Assembly: GCA_037013685.1 (NCBI GenBank) | Contig: CM072905.1 | Coordinates: 6,273,491 to 6,337,490, forward strand | DNA length: 64,000 nucleotides | Source of the DNA: Acridotheres tristis | Lineage: Eukaryota; Chordata; Aves; Passeriformes; Sturnidae | Direction: 5' to 3' | Shown here: piece after piece, positions 46,801 to 58,400 of the stretch | Layout: each line of letters starts with the position of its first letter | Numbering within the stretch: position 1 is the stretch's first letter | Made by a program: the position numbers and the translations under genes | Notes under the pieces: generated by a model | The model's input: the letters and a program-made list of their open reading frames with translations, nothing else | The model's database searches: none | Told to the model about the DNA's origin: nothing

Positions 46801-49800
46801 GGAAGGTGGCCATGGCCCGCTGTGTTTGCCTGCCCCAGAGGCAGTGGGGCTGCAGGGATTTACTTTGCAAGCTCCAGCATCCATCCATCAGGGTGGGCAT
46901 GCGGGGATGGACCTTCCTGCTGAAGTCCTGCTCGCTGCTTTTTTTCTTAAGGGGCCAGATGCAGTCAGGTTAATGATTGCTGGGCAGGAACAGGTTGCTG
47001 CAGGTAGGCAGGAGGAGCACAGCATCGGGGAAGGCTGTGCCTATGGAGCCCAGAATTGCTCCCTGCCTGAGTCCAGCAGTGCCGGAGTGGCTGGAGAGCC
47101 TGGGCTGATCCTGTTTGCTTAGCAGGAGGAGAAAGGCACCGTGTTTGCTTTGGTGTCTACAGCAGGCACCGACAGGGACAGAGTCCCGGACACGCAGGGT
47201 TTGCTCAAGCCATGCATCAGCCCCTGGCTGGGCACACCCGGGGCAGGGGCAAAGCGTGGCTGGAGGTGGCTTCATGCACTTGGGAGCTGTGGCTGGTTCT
47301 CTAGGAGCCTCCTGGGCTGGGAGATGGCCTGGGGCTGGCTAGGACATATATCTTCTTGCTGTAGTACTTGCTTTCACACCAGCTCTCCCTTTTTCATGGC
47401 TGGGGGCTACTCAGCTGCCCTGGAGCATCGCTAGGCTGCACCCTCAGGGGTTCCATCCCACACCCAGCTCCCATAGGGCTTCCCAGACCCATAAAGACTT
47501 GCCCTGGGAAAAGAAACGAAGGGAGAGAAGGAGCTGGGGAGGGCTCAGCACCAGTCAGGGGTGCTGCTCCCTCCCTGTCCTGCTGACATCTCTCCCTGCG
47601 CCCATCTTGCAGGTGATGTTACTTGGAGACTCGGGCGTGGGGAAAACCTGCTTCCTGCTCCAGTTCAAAGACGGGGCCTTTCTCTCCGGGACATTCATAG
47701 CCACCGTGGGCATAGATTTCCGGGTGAGACCACCAGGGCTGCCAGCCTCTTGCCTCCCTCAACCCACACCTTGGCCAGGACAGGGTGCTGGGGAGGGGGA
47801 ACCGGGGGTTTCCAGGCTCTGTACCCCCAGTTATCTCCCAACCAGCAGCAGGTGTTTGCTGAAACCCTTCCACCCCTGGGACGTGCAGTAACAGACAGAA
47901 GAACCTGCTGGTACCTTTAAACCAGCAAACAGTCCAGGTTCAGCCCATCCCAGCTGTATTCATGGGCTGGGGGTGTGTGCTGGGCAGCCAGTGTGCTCCA
48001 CCATGCAGACCAAAGCCAACAGCTGGCAGGGACAAACACTGGTTGCTGTAATTTCATGCCTTGAAAAGGCTGAAGTGGGCTGCTGAGGAGTTGTTAGGGT
48101 TACCAGATCCTGGTGAGCTGCTCTCTGCTCACCGAATTTCAGCTGCAGGGTCTCTCTGAGGGTGTTGAGGGAGGCACAGCTGTTGGCAGCACAGGGCAGA
48201 GCAGGAAGGAAGTCACGGGGGAGTCCCTGGGCAGGGCTCTGCCCGCACCACTGACACGTGCCGAGTGCGGTCACTGCTTCCTCTGCCCCCGCAGCTGCAG
48301 CTGCTCCCGTTTGCTGCCACTTCTGCTGCCTGCCTGTGCTTGGCTTTTGGTGGAACTGGCAGCTTGGTGATCAGCGGCTGGGGGAGAGAGAGGGCTGTGG
48401 GTTTGGTTTGAAGGGGCCATGAGGTCTGTCCTTGTGATAAAGCCGTGAAAGAAGGAAAATCCGCTGTGTCCCACTGCTGAGCTCAATGTCGGTGTTCCCA
48501 GAGGTGTTGCCAGCCCGTAGGTATCTGCTCTGCCTCGTGCAAGCATTCCCTCCAGCAGCTCATGGCTCACTGCTCTAGGTAATCTCCCGGGTCTCCTAGG
48601 GCATGTTTTTGTTTTATCCAGCCCATTTGCTGAAATGCTGTCATCTCCACATGGGCTGAATTTCCATTTCAAACAATTCCAAGTAACCAAATTATTTATA
48701 AGGGTCTTTTCTTTGCAGACTCCAAGAATGATTCTCTAAGAGTCTTAAAATAGCTATTCAGTAGTTTTTGCTTTTCTGTTTTCTGGCCTCTGGAGAGAAG
48801 CCCTTGCGCTTCCAAGATGAGAACAGTGATTGCTTAAGCCTCAATAGCTGCCTTCCCAGCTCAGCTGGAAATGCCTCTTTCCTTTCCTAGTCCCAGCCCA
48901 GCCTGGCTGAAAAACCATCCTGACCCAGGAGATTTCCTCCTTCCATGCTGGATATGGCTGTGTACCTGCAACCCCTCCAGCTCAGTGTTTACTACTTCCC
49001 TTAAGAACCAAGCAAGACTCCACCAGCAAGGAAACCTGAGCAGGACACACAGCATCATCCAGTGAGCATGCCCAGGCAGTTTGTAGCACCTAAAGCCCTT
49101 AAATTACTGCAAACAGGCTGAATTTTCAGTGTAGTAGTGGATCTTGAGCACATGGAGCTGAAGTGTCCCATCAGAAAGATCAGGGCTTTTTGGTGAGCAA
49201 ACATAAAAGCACACCAAGGTGTTATTAACAAATGCAAATTTATGTGTGGTTCATCCATGCCTCCCCACTTCCATAGCTCTGCCAACTTTCCAGGGGCTGC
49301 TGCAATCCCAAAGCTTTCCAGCAGGAGCCAGAGCGGGTCGGTGTTCCTGGGATTTGCTGGACAGTCAGCGTCATTAACTGACTCATTAGGGGGCTTGGGA
49401 GCCACAGGACAGGGACTCTGGCTGTAGGACATGAACGAGGCACTGGATCCAAGGCAGGCTGGGATCTTGCTGTCTCATCTCTGCTGATTTTGCTCTTCAC
49501 CCTGACTCGAGGGGTTGCTTCTCTGGGGTGTCCCTGTAGCTGCCAAAGCAGGATCACGGTTTGTAGCAATAAGGCTTCAACCCAGATCCAGCCCCACAGC
49601 CTGGCTTCATCCCACGGGGAGAGCAGCTCAGGGGCTGTGGAATGCCAGCTCAGCGCCAGGGCTGGCTGGCACATGCACCAGGACATGCCTTGGGCTGATA
49701 AACCTGCTCTCCTTGTCTTCTGCAGAACAAAGTGGTGGTCGTGGATGGTGTGAAGGTGAAGTTGCAGGTGAGCTTTGGGAGGGGGGAAGAAATTTCCAGA

Positions 49801-51962
49801 TGGAAATCCACCTCAGGCTGAGCGTGCTGGTCCAGCAGGGCTGGGAGGCACAGGAGCAGACCCAGCTCGGGGAGGCTGCTCTCCCTGCTCTCATCAGGTC
49901 AGTTTCTTGGCAGATCTGGGACACTGCAGGACAGGAGCGTTTCCGCAGCGTCACCCACGCCTACTACCGGGATGCCCAAGGTGAGTTTGGGGTCCAGCAG
50001 GGATGGGGAGACCACCCAGAGCACATCCCTGCAGTGTAACAATGCCTCTGCCTCTTCCTCTCCAGCTCTGCTCCTGCTCTATGATATCACCAGCAAGATG
50101 TCCTTTGACAACATCCGTGTGAGTCCCACTGTGGGCTGGGAGTGTTTCTCCCCAGGACTGGGGCCATGGGTGCCCTGCTTGTCTGGCTGGGTGTTTGGGG
50201 CAGCTGAGAGCCTGTTTTCCCTGTAAACACTGGCTGTTCTGGCCAGACCCAGCCAGCTGGGAGCTCATCCCAGGGCACCTGGCTGGGTGCTGCATGGCTG
50301 GGTGAGTTTTGTTTAAGGACATGGTGAATGCCTGAGGGAAAAAACGTGGTTTGGGAAGGATGTGAACTACAGCTTGGGCTGCAGCCAGGAGACGGGGTGT
50401 TTTCAGGACTGCTCGCCGTGATGCTGGAATAATTCCCGTGCCAAGAAAAGTCATTATCTCTGTCCTTGTGGGGGATAGATGGGGGTGCTGAGGGGGTGTG
50501 AGGGCTGAGGGGGAAGGGAGGGGGGTACAGAGGGGTGGAAGGCTGAGATGGAGGGGAGAGGAGTACCCATCACCCCGACACAGTCCTGCTGCCCCACAGG
50601 CCTGGCTGACAGAGATCCATGAGTATGCCCAGAAGGATGTGGTCATCATGTTGCTGGGCAATAAGGTGCGTGCAGGGTCCTCGTCCACCCTGGGGTTTGC
50701 TGTGCTATGCTGTGCCCTTGCCATCCCCATGGCTGAGCAGAGATGGGGCTCTGCCTGCACCCTCGGCCGGGCTCTGCTGCTTTCCGGGCTCAGCCGAGCG
50801 CAGAGGTGATGCCGGGGGTTTGGGGAGGTCGGAGAGGGCAGTGTTCCCGGGAGCCAGCGGGTGGCAGCACGAGTCTGAGGCTCCAGGGACGGGATGCTCC
50901 TCGTATGGGATGCTTTAGTATGGGATACTGCTGATTATGGAATGCCCACCCAGGCCTGCATGCACCCCTGGACCCAAGCCCTAGAGGACCAACAAGGTCC
51001 CAGATTCATCTCCAGATGCTGCTTGGGTGCCCATTGCCAAAGTGGATTTCTCCCTGGGACTGAATGTCCTCTGGATCCTGGATGATGCTGGGTACTTGAT
51101 GCCCAGCAGGGTACCAGGGCCTCCCTGGGTCCTGGATGCTCTCAGTACTGCCCCAGGTCCTCAGTGTCCCCAGGTCCCAGGTGTCCCCTGACATCCTCAA
51201 TGCCACTAGGTCCCAGATGCTCCACAGATCCCAGATTCTCTGGGCAGTGGATTCTTCTGGATTTATGATGCCCCTTGTTCCTGTCATCCTCCTCAACACC
51301 CCACACTTCTGCTTTGCCAGATGCCCCAGGGTGCCAGCCTGGTATGTGGTTTTCCTTTCCTTGGCAGGCTGATGTGAGCAGTGAGAGGGCTGTGAGAACA
51401 GAGGATGGAGCATCACTGGCCAGGGTGAGTTGTGCCAGGGTCTAACCTGACTTAAGCTCCCTCCAGACAATTTCATGTCACTCAGGGCTCCCATCCCCTC
51501 TGAGTGCCCAGACTTGCCTGGCTCTTGCAGGGGCAGCAAAGCAGTCACTTGTATGCAAAACCTAGGGCAAGGCAGGGAGGGAATGACCCTCAAGCCTTGT
51601 CCAGGCCACAGGGATGATTCAGAGGGCCAGGAGGCCATCTGGGGATAGCCACTGATGGAGTCATGCTGCTCTTGCAGGAGTACGGAGTGCCTTTCATGGA
51701 GACGAGTGCCAAGACAGGCATGAACGTGGAGCTGGCCTTCCTGGCCATTGCCAAGTGAGTACCTGGGGCCAGGGGACTGAGCAAGGGAGGTGTCCCCTGC
51801 AGCCCCACCGCCTCCCACGCACCAGCACAGTGGTTAACACAGCTCCACCACTCCAGGGAGCTGAAGCAGCGTGCGGTGCAGCCGCTGGATGAGCCCCGCT
51901 TCCAGATCCACGAATACATTGAGTCACAGAAGAAGAAATCCAGCTGCTGTGCCTTCTCCTGA
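37766..51962 (+). CDS. RAB37: RAB37, isoform from the distal promoter
   Basis: RAB37 is a Rab GTPase of secretory granules and exocytosis, close to RAB26. This isoform uses exon 37766-37804 (MGGDGYNEALLHK) and exon 43451-43561, then the shared exons 49726-49767, 49914-49980, 50066-50118, 50600-50665, 51368-51424, 51678-51754 and 51857-51962 (205 residues). Exon 43451-43561 encodes a P-loop (GDSGVGKT) and a switch I region reading SATVGIGFT. Shared exons give IWDTAGQERFRSVTHAYYRD (switch II), LLGNK (G4 NKxD, completed by AD of the next exon), ETSAK (G5) and the C-terminus KKKSSCCAFS with the prenylated cysteine pair. A human RAB37 isoform that I remember uses the same alternative exon, also preceded by LHK. 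Phases agree throughout. Confidence 0.93.
39159..39210 (+). repeat. 52-base direct repeat, copy 1
   Basis: Identical over 52 bases to 40223-40274 (begins TGGGCTGTTCCAGAAAAG, ends ATTCTGCTCTC). Flanks differ. It lies in the first intron of the distal RAB37 isoform. Confidence 0.9.
40223..40274 (+). repeat. 52-base direct repeat, copy 2
   Basis: Second identical copy, 1,064 bases downstream of the first. Confidence 0.9.
40664..40756 (+). repeat. A-rich low-complexity tract
   Basis: Runs of A broken by C (AAAACAAAAAACAAAACC, then further A runs), in the first intron of the distal RAB37 isoform. Confidence 0.85.
43451..43561 (+). CDS. RAB37: RAB37 alternative P-loop/switch I exon (distal set)
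   Basis: The 111-base exon in phase 0 lies between CTTGTAG and GTAAGC. It encodes 37 residues (TILVGDSGVGKTSLLVQFDQ, then GKFIPGSFSATVGIGFT). It has exactly the length and phase of the other copy at 47613-47723, so the two are interchangeable. Confidence 0.93.
45060..46130 (+). promoter_or_regulatory. CpG island, proximal RAB37 promoter
   Basis: GC- and CpG-rich block around the second RAB37 first exon. It includes a GGA-rich purine tract at 45525-45560 in the presumed 5' UTR, 64 bases upstream of the ATG at 45624. Confidence 0.65.
45624..51962 (+). CDS. RAB37: RAB37, isoform from the proximal promoter
   Basis: This is the standard long form, 230 residues. Exon 45624-45737 encodes a Gly/Pro/Glu-rich N-terminus (MGGPRGAEGSETPEG, ending RDHELSGK). 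Exon 47613-47723 encodes VMLLGDSGVGKTCFLLQFKD and the switch I region ATVGIDFR; the seven shared exons 49726-51962 follow. The ATG at 45624 sits in ACCATGG, a strong start context. G-domain motifs are complete: GDSGVGKT (G1), the switch I threonine in IATVGI (G2), WDTAGQ (G3), GNKAD (G4, split over an exon junction) and ETSAK (G5). The C-terminus SSCCAFS resembles human SSCCSFM. The nearest alternative is RAB26, but the length, the exon pairing and the location beside NHERF1 and the CD300 genes favour RAB37. Confidence 0.97.
51060..51250 (+). repeat. degenerate minisatellite-like tract in RAB37
   Basis: Loosely repeated units around CCTGGGTCCTGGATGCT, GGTCCTCAGTGTCCCC and GGTCCCAGATGCTCC lie between the exons at 50600 and 51368. 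Confidence 0.45.
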
Positions 51963-53317
51963 GGGTGGCCCAGGCAGGAGGCAGAGCAGGGCCCAATCCT
52001 CCCCTCAAGCACTCGAGGGAACCAAGCTCTGACAAGCCAAGGTGGACGGGACAGTACAGTGAAGCAGAGTGCATGAGGAGGGCCCTTGCCCTAGTGCCAA
52101 GATTCAGATCCTGCTGCCCTGCAGAGCAATGACCTGTGTGCCACCGTGGGAATCACTACGGTGTGGTGACTGCCAGCCTGGCCAGCGATCCATGGTGATC
52201 CAACACCTCCATCACATGAGCAGGGTGCAGGACACAGCCACACACTTCACTGAGGGACCCTTGGAGCGGCTGGAGGAGCTGTGCCATGGATGAGCCTCCC
52301 TGCAGCCCCCAGTCCTGCCCTCCCCTGCGGCTATTCCTGCTCACAGTGCTGCTGTTGTCCAACTGGAAGGGCCCGGTCCAGCCCCTGTGTCCCTGGTGCT
52401 GCCAGGCTCTGGCTTTCCTCCAAGGAGCCTCAGCTCTGCCCCACACCCCAATGCCCACGCTCAGCTGGGGCTCCTCATTTCTGCAGTTGCTGCCAATGGC
52501 TTTTATCCTCCTGCCACCACAAAGCCAATGATGTCCTCATTGTATCCTGGCTCTGCTCGAGGGAAGGGCTGGGATGGGTAAGGGTCCAGCCAAACCTGCT
52601 CCCTGCCCACACAGCTGGTGTGAGAAGTAAAATTCCCCTGGGAGCATCCGAGCAATGCTTGGGGCACTTCTGGTACACACAGCAATTTGGATAAACTTTG
52701 CTTCCCCTATGTTGTAGCCACAGAAATCAGATTTTTTTTTTTTTTTTAACAAGAAAAGGCTTTTTCATTTAAATGCCTCCAGACTAAACTATCTCCAGCC
52801 TCATGCAGGTGATGCCTACAGTGGCATCACCTGGAGTGATGCTCCAGCCCTGACACCTCCCAGGCCAGACTGGGTTTCTCTCCCATCATTGCCCATGTAA
52901 TACAACTCTGCCTTGCTGCTGCTGGCAAATAGCAGCTGGAACCCACTTTCAGGAGACCAGATGCCTGAGAGTCTTCAGCCAGCAAACACTGCTCCTTTGG
53001 GCATTGGTGGGGCTCAGGGACATCCCTGGTGCTCAGCCCAGCTCTGTTGCTCTCTCGAGCACACTGCCCACTCCCCTGAGCGCTACTCAGAGCAGTCAGA
53101 TGGTGAATATTTGGTTGTGTAGCTGAAGCACTGATGCAGAGAGCAGCTGTGGAGGGTATGGCACTGCTGCACGTAGGACTCAGGGACTGTCCAGCACATC
53201 TGTCCCCATAAGCATCTTTCCTGGTCCTGTGCCTGACTGCTCATATCTCACCTGCCCCGGTGCCTCCTTCACCTCTGCTCTGCCCCTGGGTCTCTCTTTG
53301 CAAGTTTACAGATTAAA
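51963..53317 (+). other. RAB37 3' UTR (probable extent)
   Basis: There is no further coding exon. A T-run lies at about 52731-52747. An ATTAAA poly(A) signal at 53312-53317 is followed by G/T-rich sequence (TGTCTGATTGTTTATTG), which is a plausible 3' end. Confidence 0.5.
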
Positions 53318-55240
53318 GCTGAGTATTTTTGAGGCTTTGCATCTGTCTGATTGTTTATTGCGTGAGAAATCCCTGCCCTGGGTCTGCAACGTGGGAGGCT
53401 GCAGCACACAGGCGCCGCAGAGCTGGGGGGCCCTGGGAGCAGCCATGAGGAGGGGGAAGCACCCACAGCCCCTTCCTCCCTGCTCCGGGGGGGCTTTCGT
53501 TGCACATTTCAGACAGACCAAAGGTGAGAGGGGAAGAGTAAACATGGCCTGTTAAATTAAAACCAACCTCCTCCCCTGCTGTTCTCATGGTGCGGAGTCC
53601 AGCATTCCCCAAATAACTCTGTCTTCCCACCAATGGCATTGCTGCTGCCGCTTGGCTGATGTCTGCAAAAAAAATGCTGGATGGCTTCAACACAAACAGA
53701 CGTTGGCTCTTTTCTCTTTCCCCCCTCCTGCCTGAGTTCCTTTAACTTCACTCCAAGAGGCAAAGGGCAGGAGGAGGCAGCTGGGGCACGACGGTCCTGC
53801 CTGTGCCCTGCCATCCCGCAGGCACTCTTGGACCCAAAAGCAGTTTCAGCTGTTTCCTTTGCTGCTGCCTTTCTTCCTTATCATGGTCTTGTGCTCAAAC
53901 CAGTCCTGCTAGAGCTGGGTTTTGTTTCCTGACTTAGATGCTCTGCATCTGCCCTTCCCAGAAGCTCACTTGTGAGGCTCTGTTGCTCACAACCCCCTTG
54001 CCAAGGAGATGGCTGTGACAGGGGTGATAGATCCCCCCGTCCTGGGGCCGTACCACAACATGCTTGCCCTGGTTTTCCTCTCCACAGGCATTTGCTGCCG
54101 GCTGCCGTGGGATTCCTCTCCAACACTTTTCTCAGGGCCCAGTGGCTGCGGGCGAATGCTCAGCCGAGTGGAGGAAACAAATGAGTCCCCCCTCCACTCC
54201 CAGCTGGGTCCCATGGAGCTGGAGCACGGCCATCCCGAGCATACGGGGAGTTCCTCGGTGTCTGGGGTTCCTGAGCAGGGTTTTAGGGCAGAGTGCCTTG
54301 TGAGAGACATGTCCCATGGCAAGCAGCTGTCCCCTCCTTGCTCACCTGTCTGCAGCTCAGTTAAACGTGATCCTGGCTGCCCTGAGGACCTTTGCTCAGG
54401 AACTTCAGCCAGGCCCTGCACTTGGAGACACCTCTGGTACCTCTGTGCCACCCTGTCTACGACAATCCCAGGACCAGGAGGCAGCTCTGCCTGGCACCAG
54501 CAGCCCTGTGGCATCGCAGGAGCAGCCAAGTCTTGTTGCTTCTTTGCTCTGCCCTGGTTGAGCCCAAACCCTAGGATCTCACATGCTCATGACCCCCTGC
54601 AGCTACCTCTGCTTCTTAGTCCATGAGCAGAGAACATGGAGCCAGGGCAGAGCAAATCCCCTGGGGTTCTGGGGTTCCCTCCATCTTCCCCACCTCGGGC
54701 CCCCAGCTCTAAGGTGCCGAGCAAGGTTCAGAGGCAGCTGGGGGAACAGGGCTGGTATCCCATTTCCACTGCAAAGCGAATTACCTGCCCTCTTCCCGGC
54801 CTGCTTTCCCACGTAGTTTTGATTTGGGGATTTTATGTAACTGTCGAAGCTTGGAGCATCCCTCCACCCTATACGTAGGAGCAGCGCTGGGACCAACTGC
54901 AGCCTTCAAGGAGTGGGCGATGGTATGGGATGGATGTTCCCCAAGAGGCCACCCGGGATGTGCCTCCGAGCGGGAACAGCTGGGAGCGTCCCGCCGATCT
55001 CCGGCCACCGTCGGGGCTTGTCTCCGAGACGGCAGCAGAGCCAATGCACAGTGGGGAGAGTACAACAAGGATTGGGAATGCCGCCGTGGGCTCGGGTGGC
55101 CCCAGGAAGAGGCGGAGGTGGCTGCGGGGGGTGACCCAGCCCCAGGGAGGAGCGGTCGGACCCCAGCGGAGAGCGATCCGTTCCCGCTGCGGGCACCTCG
55201 GCCCGGCGAGGGCGCCGCGCCCAGCCCGTCCCACCGGGGC
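53318..55240. other. intergenic region between RAB37 and NHERF1
   Basis: No gene was seen on either strand. The GC rises from about 54950 into the NHERF1 CpG island. Confidence 0.55.
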
Positions 55241-55248
55241 GACAAGAC

Positions 55249-55394
55249 ATTTGCATACCCACCCACCCTAATTTGCATAACACAGCTTAATATTTGCATA
55301 GACACGCCCCGTAATGTTCCTTATTTGGCGGGCACCATCCCATCCCACTCTCCCATTGGCGGCCGCTGGCGCCCGGCCCCGCCCCCCTATATAA
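55249..55394 (+). promoter_or_regulatory. NHERF1 core promoter with three octamer motifs, inverted CCAAT and TATA box
   Basis: ATTTGCAT occurs at 55249-55256, 55271-55278 and 55292-55299. Downstream are TTTGGCGGG at about 55324-55332 (E2F-like), an inverted CCAAT box (ATTGG at about 55354-55358) and TATATAA at 55388-55394. The start codon is 86 bases past the TATA box, leaving a 5' UTR of roughly 50-60 bases. Confidence 0.7.
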
Positions 55395-55479
55395 GGCGTG
55401 CGGCGGGCTGGGTGCCGCGCAGTGCGCTGAGGGCGGCTGGCGGGACGGACCGGCTGCTGCTCCCGCCGACTCCCCCGCC

Positions 55480-58400
55480 ATGAGCAGCGGCGCGGGCCCC
55501 GCCGCCCGGCTGTGCCGCCTGGAGCGCGGCCCGGACGGGTACGGCTTCCACCTGCACGGCGAGAAGGGCAAGCCGGGCCAGTTCATCCGGCTAGTAGAGG
55601 CGGGCTCGCCGGCCGAGCGGTCGGGACTGCGCGCTGGGGACCGGCTGCTGGAGGTGAATGGCGAGAACGTGGAGCGGGAGAGCCATCAGCAGGTGGTGGA
55701 GCGGATCCGCGCCGCCGCCGGCACCGTCAGCCTCCTCGTCGTAGACTCGACGGCCGAGGATCAGCTGCCGAAGCGGGACGGGGCGAATGCTGAGCCGCCG
55801 GTGGTCAGCGAGCAGGCGGCCCCGGTGCCGGCGGAGCCCCCGGCGCGGGAGCCCAGCGGTGGCGAACAGCGGGTAAATGAGTGGCCGGGGCATTGGGGCA
55901 CGGAAGTTTTCGGTGCACAGGGTGTTGTCCGAGGAGGAGGGATCAGCACTGGCCGTGGTCGTCGCCTTCCAGGCGAGCAGGAGCAGCGGCCGCCGCGTCT
56001 GCCATGGGCGTCGTGTGTGGTTTCGGTCTCGATTGTTTCTTTTTTTGCTTTGCTTTAAACGCGGCTCCCCAAAAGCCCCGGGTCCTGCCGCGCCCGACTG
56101 CTTTGCCTTTTTTATTTTAAATTATTTTCTTTTCCTTAATGGTCCCATCTCCCAGCCGTGTCAGTGGCACACCGGGCTGGTTGGACCCATAACTGAACCC
56201 GGTGGGTCCCGGAGCTCTTCGGCCCGTCCTTGTGCTGCGGGGCTGCTAACACGGGGTGAGAAACGCAACAGGGCGAGCTTTAACGTGCACCTGAGCCCAG
56301 GACTGGGCTGAGAGCAGCTGGCACTAACCCACTCCAAAATACAACAAAAAACCCGTGGCAGAGGGTGTTTTTTGTGGCTGAGACTGCAGGTATTGATGGT
56401 AGTCACTCCTGCTTTGAGTGTGTTCAGTGTCTGTTTTGGAGTGGGGATAGCAGAGCCCTTCCCGGGTTGGGGGCTCGATCATGGCACTCATTTCCCACAG
56501 ACACTTCCCCTAACTCAGGAATGTCGACCTTAAGCACGCGTGGGAGCGAGCAGTTGCACAAACAAAGTGATGTAGAAAGGTGAGGAATTGAGAAACAGCT
56601 GACCTTTCATGCCCCAAGTGGTTCCTAAGAGACGCTCTGGGAGATAATAATGCTTTTTATTTACCCAGCAAAGCCGTGTTTGTTGTTAAAACAGACACGT
56701 GGATGGCTCCCTAGGTAGCAGCCTCTTGGTGTCCCCAGTGTAAAGAACCTTCTGGGGAAATCTTTTGATTCTCAGAGAGGTTGGTGCAGTGGAGCCTTCT
56801 GAGTGTTGATGCTGAGCTCCAGGACGACCGTGGTGTCTCACTCGGCTGCTGTCACATAAGGTTTTGCTGAGGATTAGGTGGTTTTGAGCTGTGTCTTCTG
56901 TTGGACTTCAGCCTTGTGCTTATTCCCCTGGTTGGGCTGATCCACTGCAGGCACAGATCTCATCCCTGCCTAGGTAAAACATCACTCCAGCACTTCCTTG
57001 ATGGGCTTATTTGGGTGGGAACAGCCATGCTCTATCCCTGTGCTGACTCTCTTGCTCGCTGTCCCCTGTACCATCCCACGTCCCTCGCGTGTGGCTCCGT
57101 GCTGGGCTCTGGTGCTGCCCCATGCAGGGACAACGTGCCTGCTCTCCCATATGTCACAGTGCCAGTGCTCCCTCAGGGCTGGTGAGACTGTCTGTGCTCT
57201 GCTTTCTGCTGCCAGACCTCTCCGTGAGCTGGGAAAAATAAAAGGGATGTTGTTAATGCAGCTCAGGTGAGTCCCCTGCCAGGCTTGGGGGCTGAGAATG
57301 TGCAGTCACCGAAGAGGATGGAGCCCTCTCGTGCTGTGGGACTGCTGCCTGCTCACTGTGTTGGCTGGAGTGATGGAAAGAACTTAGGAAGCTGGAGATG
57401 CCCCACAAGATTTTGGGAGATAGCCCTAGCCAGAGATATTCATGGGCTTTGGGGGACAGTCTTGGCTGAAGATTCCCCAGAGTCTTTGGGAAGCAAGCTG
57501 GGGGCGCAGCTCATGCACAGTTAGTGCTGGCGGTTTCTCTGCTAGTGGTTTCTCTCCTCACTAGAGCAGGAAGCGGGTGACATGGGGTGACATTGCCACA
57601 AGGCCCCAGACGGTTTCTCAACAGGTAGCAGCAGGAAATCTTGCGGTTGCGGGGCAGGGCCCAGTGGAAAAGGCGAGTGGGTTTAGAGACATCGCCCAGC
57701 CAGGCACCCACCGAGCAAGGTGGGAAGATGCTGGGCAGGATGCCGAGCCAAGCCGGAGCAGGCAGAAAGGGATTTCTTTGCAGTGAGGCAGGAACACACT
57801 GGTGGCCTGCTCCTGGCCACTGGCAGGCAACTGGTGCTGGCTGCTCCATCCCCCCACAGCCCCATCACATCATTGTGGGTTGGTGGGATTCCCTGAGATC
57901 ACAGGAGAAGTGGGAGATTTGCACGTCAGAGTCCTGTTTGCTTTGTTGGGTTGGACTTGCCTTTATTTGTTTAACAAGCCTGGAGATGCTCAAGAGCTGG
58001 GAGAGCTGCTTTTGGTGAGCAATGTTTAGTTAGCGTCTGCCACCTTCCAGCAGAATCCATTCTCTCTCTGAACTGTGCTGGGTCCCGCATGACTGGGACT
58101 GTCAGGGGCCTCGGACACCTCCACAGATCCCTGAGGCAGTTTTGGGAGACTCGCCGTAGGCTCCTTTTTCATTCCTATCAAGCCTTGAGTGTGCAAATCC
58201 CCCTGATGCTGTGATGGAGCTTTTGAGCCTCCCCGGGGAGCTGACCCATGCACCCTTGTCTGCGGTGCTGAGCCAGCACGGTGACAGTTTCACACACCTC
58301 AGTTCAGCCCCATTTCCTGGGGCCCTGTGCCATGGGGGTGTCCCCCCACGTTTTTTTCTGGAGGCTTCAGCTGCTCGGGAGTGTCTTGAGAAAGTTTCAT

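Noticed and set aside
49515..50039. 174-codon + strand frame containing Rab motifs
   Set aside because: It is only the RAB37 switch II exon read together with flanking introns; the real exon is 49914-49980.
52731..52747. T-run as a reversed poly(A) tail of a retrocopy on the minus strand
   Set aside because: No processed gene sequence lies to its left on that strand; it is more simply part of the RAB37 3' UTR.
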